DNA of 6,057 bases, from contig JAUWHT010000206.1 of assembly GCA_030605745.1 (NCBI GenBank), positions 1 through 6,057 on the forward strand, written 5' to 3'. A program made the position numbers and the translations under genes. Below are positions 6,029-6,057 of this stretch, in pieces (within the stretch, counting starts at the first letter, position 1; each line of letters opens with the position of its first letter). Below the pieces are notes generated by a model that saw only the letters and a program-made list of their open reading frames with translations, searched no databases and was not told the origin of the DNA. Origin of the DNA: Pirellulales bacterium. GTDB taxonomy: Bacteria > Planctomycetota > Planctomycetia > Pirellulales > Thermoguttaceae.

Positions 6029-6057
6029 GACTTTACATTTCACAGACTTTGCATTTC
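6029..6057. repeat. 13-nt direct repeat upstream of acsB (period 16)
   Basis: Read on the minus strand, GAAATGCAAAGTC (6057-6045) is followed after 3 nt by GAAATGTAAAGTC (6041-6029). They differ at one base. The first copy touches the right edge of the window, so more copies may follow. The pair lies 31-60 nt before the acsB start codon, where an operator or leader element could sit. It could equally be the end of a low-complexity tandem repeat of the kind that separates genes. No convincing -35/-10 pair is visible in the 60 bases available. Confidence 0.55.

Noticed and set aside
5998..6057. Promoter or riboswitch upstream of acsB
   Set aside because: TTGAGC resembles a -35 box but is too close to the start codon, no matching -10 box is seen, and 60 bases are too few for a recognisable cobalamin riboswitch.

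Overview
The window carries three tightly packed genes on the minus strand that belong to the carbonyl branch of the Wood-Ljungdahl (reductive acetyl-CoA) pathway. In transcription order (right to left) they are acsB, the acetyl-CoA synthase subunit of CODH/ACS (3793-5997); acsC, the large subunit of the corrinoid iron-sulfur protein CoFeSP (2250-3587); and a RACo-type ATP-dependent reductive activator of CoFeSP (182-2146, or to 2158 with the longer start). CoFeSP carries the methyl group on Co(III) to the A-cluster of AcsB, which joins it with CO and CoA. When the cobalt drifts to Co(II), the RACo-type protein returns it to Co(I). All the key metal ligands I could check are present, so the genes look intact.

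Layout, left to right: the 3' end of an unrecognised plus-strand gene (2-130) with a plausible terminator (133-161) and a short heptamer tandem repeat (161-179); the convergent activator gene; an intergenic spacer filled by a perfect 29-bp inverted repeat (2172-2255); acsC; a 205-bp intergenic spacer with a damaged second copy of the same repeat and a different hairpin element nested in it (3613-3793); acsB; and 60 bp upstream of acsB with a 13-nt direct repeat (6029-6057). Missing from the window are acsD (CoFeSP small subunit), acsE (methyltransferase) and cooS/acsA (CODH). They would have to lie upstream of acsB or elsewhere.

Organism: a GC-rich bacterium with a bacterial-type, full-length ACS (734 aa, N-terminal domain present, unlike the shorter archaeal CdhC). 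The intergenic repeats starting GTTTAGCCGCCGGGC and the GGTGGCACG...CGAAGGGCGTG hairpin resemble, from memory, dispersed repeats common in Planctomycetota genomes. An anaerobic planctomycete or relative is therefore a tentative guess, not a demonstration.

The pathway genes themselves are well known. The less ordinary part is the intergenic DNA: both gene junctions hold the same repeat family, placed from the stop codon of the upstream gene to 10-14 nt before the Shine-Dalgarno of the next, and in acsC the repeat itself supplies the stop codon. I found no evidence of a new multi-gene system.
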